Shown: positions 6,127-7,024 of the stretch, piece by piece | Layout: every line of letters starts with the position of its first letter | Position numbering within the stretch: the stretch's first letter is position 1 | Position numbers and translations under genes: made by a program | NCBI GenBank assembly: GCA_910578965.1 | Contig: CAJTSP010000136.1 | Coordinates: 1 to 7,024 of the forward strand | DNA from: an uncultured Oscillospiraceae bacterium | GTDB lineage: Bacteria > Bacillota > Clostridia > Oscillospirales > Ruminococcaceae | DNA: 7,024 nucleotides | Direction: 5' to 3' | The notes under the pieces: generated by a model | Seen by the model: the letters and a program-made list of their open reading frames with translations, nothing else | Databases searched by the model: none | What the model was told of the DNA's origin: nothing

Positions 6127-7024
6127 CTTGGTCCTCCAACTGGGCCAGCGCCTGCTTGGCCTTGCGCTTTTTCAGCACGACAAAGGCCCCCGCACCGCCG
6201 CCGCCCACGGCCAATACAATCAGCAGCCAGCCCCACCAGGGCATGCCGCTTTTGGGCTCCTCCTCCCCCATGGCAGGGTCCATCATGCCCGGGTCCATCA
6301 TGCCGGGGTCGTCGAACATCGGCATTTCCTCCACCGTACAGGAGAAGGTTTTTTCCAGCGTTTTCACATTGCCGGCGTCGTCCTCATAGCTCAGCACAAT
6401 GGTGGCGTTGATGGTGCCGGCCTGGTTTGCCATTACATTAAAATCCACCGAATTCTCGGTGCCGGCTGCAATGTTGCCCAAAAACTGGCTCTGGCCGGGG
6501 TTGGCGAGGTTGTCGCCCTTGATTTCGGCCGAGAGGTTGCTGATGGGGGTTTTGCCCTTGTTGACAAAGGTGAGCGAAACATAGCCCTCCTCGCCCAGCA
6601 TCATGGTTTCGGGGGCTTCGATATTGGTGATCTCAAACCGCTCGGGCTGCACCACCGGCACCGAGATGCTGGTGGTACCGCTTACCGCCGTGCCGGTGTT
6701 CTGCCCCTTGCCGCTCATCTCAATGCCAATGTTGGCCACCCCGTCCACAAAGGTGGCGCTGGGCAAAATCTGATAGGTGACGGTGCGGGTGGCCTCAGGA
6801 CCCATCTCGCCAATGTAGGTGTTGAGGTTGCCGGTAGCCAGCGAGACATCCTTGGGCAGCGAGAGGGTCACCAGCACGTCGCTGAGGTTTTCGGTGCCGG
6901 TGGTGGTAAACACGGTAAGGCTGAGGGTAAACGGAGCCCCCGCCTGCACCTGCGGCGCGTCGCCAAAGGAGGACTGCTTGATGATGATGCTGGGGGTCTT
7001 GTAAGTAGGCTCGGGGGTGGCGGT
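6113..7024 (-). CDS. CARDB-like membrane-anchored protein (N-terminal part outside window)
   Basis: The frame is open to the window edge, so only the last 303 residues are seen; the GTG at 6949 is internal, since in-frame coding continues upstream. Two beta-rich domains of the CARDB / COG1361 type are visible. One covers about residues 11-125 (PSIIIKQSSFG, then AGAPFTLSLTVFTTTGTENLSD), the other about 129-232 (ERFEITNIEAPETMMLGEEG, then VSLTFVNKGKTPISNLSAEI). An acidic, Met-rich stalk with DPGMM repeats (about 234-256) follows, then one membrane segment (263-284, starting WWGWLLIVLAVGGGG) and a basic stop-transfer KKRKAK (285-290). The topology is therefore a large extracytoplasmic part, one C-terminal anchor and a short acidic cytoplasmic tail ending EDQDEDL. 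Its stop overlaps the permease start by 14 bases. It probably acts with that permease as an envelope-side accessory or adaptor (inference); a wall-associated adhesion-like role is the alternative. Confidence 0.85.
   Translation of the reverse strand, partial: TATPEPTYKTPSIIIKQSSFGDAPQVQAGAPFTLSLTVFTTTGTENLSDVLVTLSLPKDVSLATGNLNTYIGEMGPEATRTVTYQILPSATFVDGVANIGIEMSGKGQNTGTAVSGTTSISVPVVQPERFEITNIEAPETMMLGEEGYVSLTFVNKGKTPISNLSAEIKGDNLANPGQSQFLGNIAAGTENSVDFNVMANQAGTINATIVLSYEDDAGNVKTLEKTFSCTVEEMPMFDDPGMMDPGMMDPAMGEEEPKSGMPWWGWLLIVLAVGGGGAGAFVVLKKRKAKQALAQLEDQDEDL
6132..6137 (-). promoter_or_regulatory. Ribosome binding site of the ABC permease
   Basis: On the minus strand GGAGGA lies five bases before the ATG (6126-6124) and inside the last codons of the upstream CARDB-like gene. 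This decides the permease start and supports translational coupling. Confidence 0.75.
6276..6310 (-). repeat. 15-bp tandem repeat coding for DPGMM units
   Basis: On the plus strand the 15-base unit GGGTCCATCATGCCC occurs at 6276-6290, again with one change at 6291-6305, and a third partial copy GGGTC lies at 6306-6310. On the coding strand it gives DPGMMDPGMMDPAM in the stalk before the membrane anchor. In-frame repeats of this kind can change copy number by slippage without breaking the reading frame. Confidence 0.75.

Noticed and set aside
5146..6411. Long plus-strand open frame opposite the ABC permease
   Set aside because: It is antisense to a well-supported permease, lacks a ribosome binding site and spans two real genes; a GC-driven shadow.
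1..7024. CRISPR arrays, tRNA or rRNA genes, insertion sequences
   Set aside because: No regularly spaced repeats, cloverleaf, rRNA-like stretch or transposase reading frame was found on either strand.

Overview
The window looks like high-GC Gram-positive anaerobe DNA, most likely a Clostridia member of the Oscillospiraceae/Ruminococcaceae type (inference). The supporting signs are strong purine-rich ribosome binding sites (AGGAGG, AAAGGAGG), a lipoprotein-anchored substrate-binding protein, a TRAP transporter in a Firmicutes-like setting, and a CARDB-type wall or membrane protein beside an ABC permease. Coding sequence is GC-rich with mostly G/C third positions, while the A/T-rich patches sit in regulatory stretches.

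Region by region: (1) Positions 2-799 (+) hold the 3' part of a DctP-family TRAP substrate-binding protein that begins before the window. It is closed by a strong intrinsic terminator at 902-931. (2) Positions 932-1252 are a non-coding control region. It has an AT-rich block with a 20-bp-period direct repeat, a candidate extended -10 promoter, and a GC-rich 5' leader able to fold. (3) Positions 1253-4361 (+) are a complete TRAP operon: lipoprotein substrate-binding protein (dctP), small membrane subunit (dctQ) and large membrane subunit (dctM). A perfect 12-bp hairpin with a T-tract lies between dctP and dctQ and probably sets the ratio of binding protein to membrane subunits. dctQ and dctM overlap by one base (TAATG). 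(4) Positions 4362-4665 are a convergent intergenic region with several inverted repeats, two of which can work as bidirectional terminators. (5) Positions 4666-7024 (-) are the end of another operon: a membrane-anchored CARDB-like protein, open at the window edge, followed with a 14-nt overlap by a MacB/FtsX-type ABC permease. No ATPase gene lies in the visible part.

How they work together: DctP captures a small carboxylate-bearing solute outside the cell and delivers it to DctQM, which imports it using an ion gradient. The substrate cannot be read from the sequence. The first binding protein is a distinct paralogue with its own transcription end; its membrane partners, if any of its own, lie outside the window or it shares DctQM. 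The convergent pair looks like part of a MacB-like export or envelope system. The CARDB protein would provide an extracytoplasmic module anchored next to the permease, and the ATPase must be encoded elsewhere, probably upstream in the same operon.

Nothing in the window is clearly a wholly new system. The most unusual items are the CARDB-plus-permease pair with its Met/Asp tandem-repeat stalk, the possible regulatory architecture ahead of dctP, and the hairpin cluster between the converging operons.
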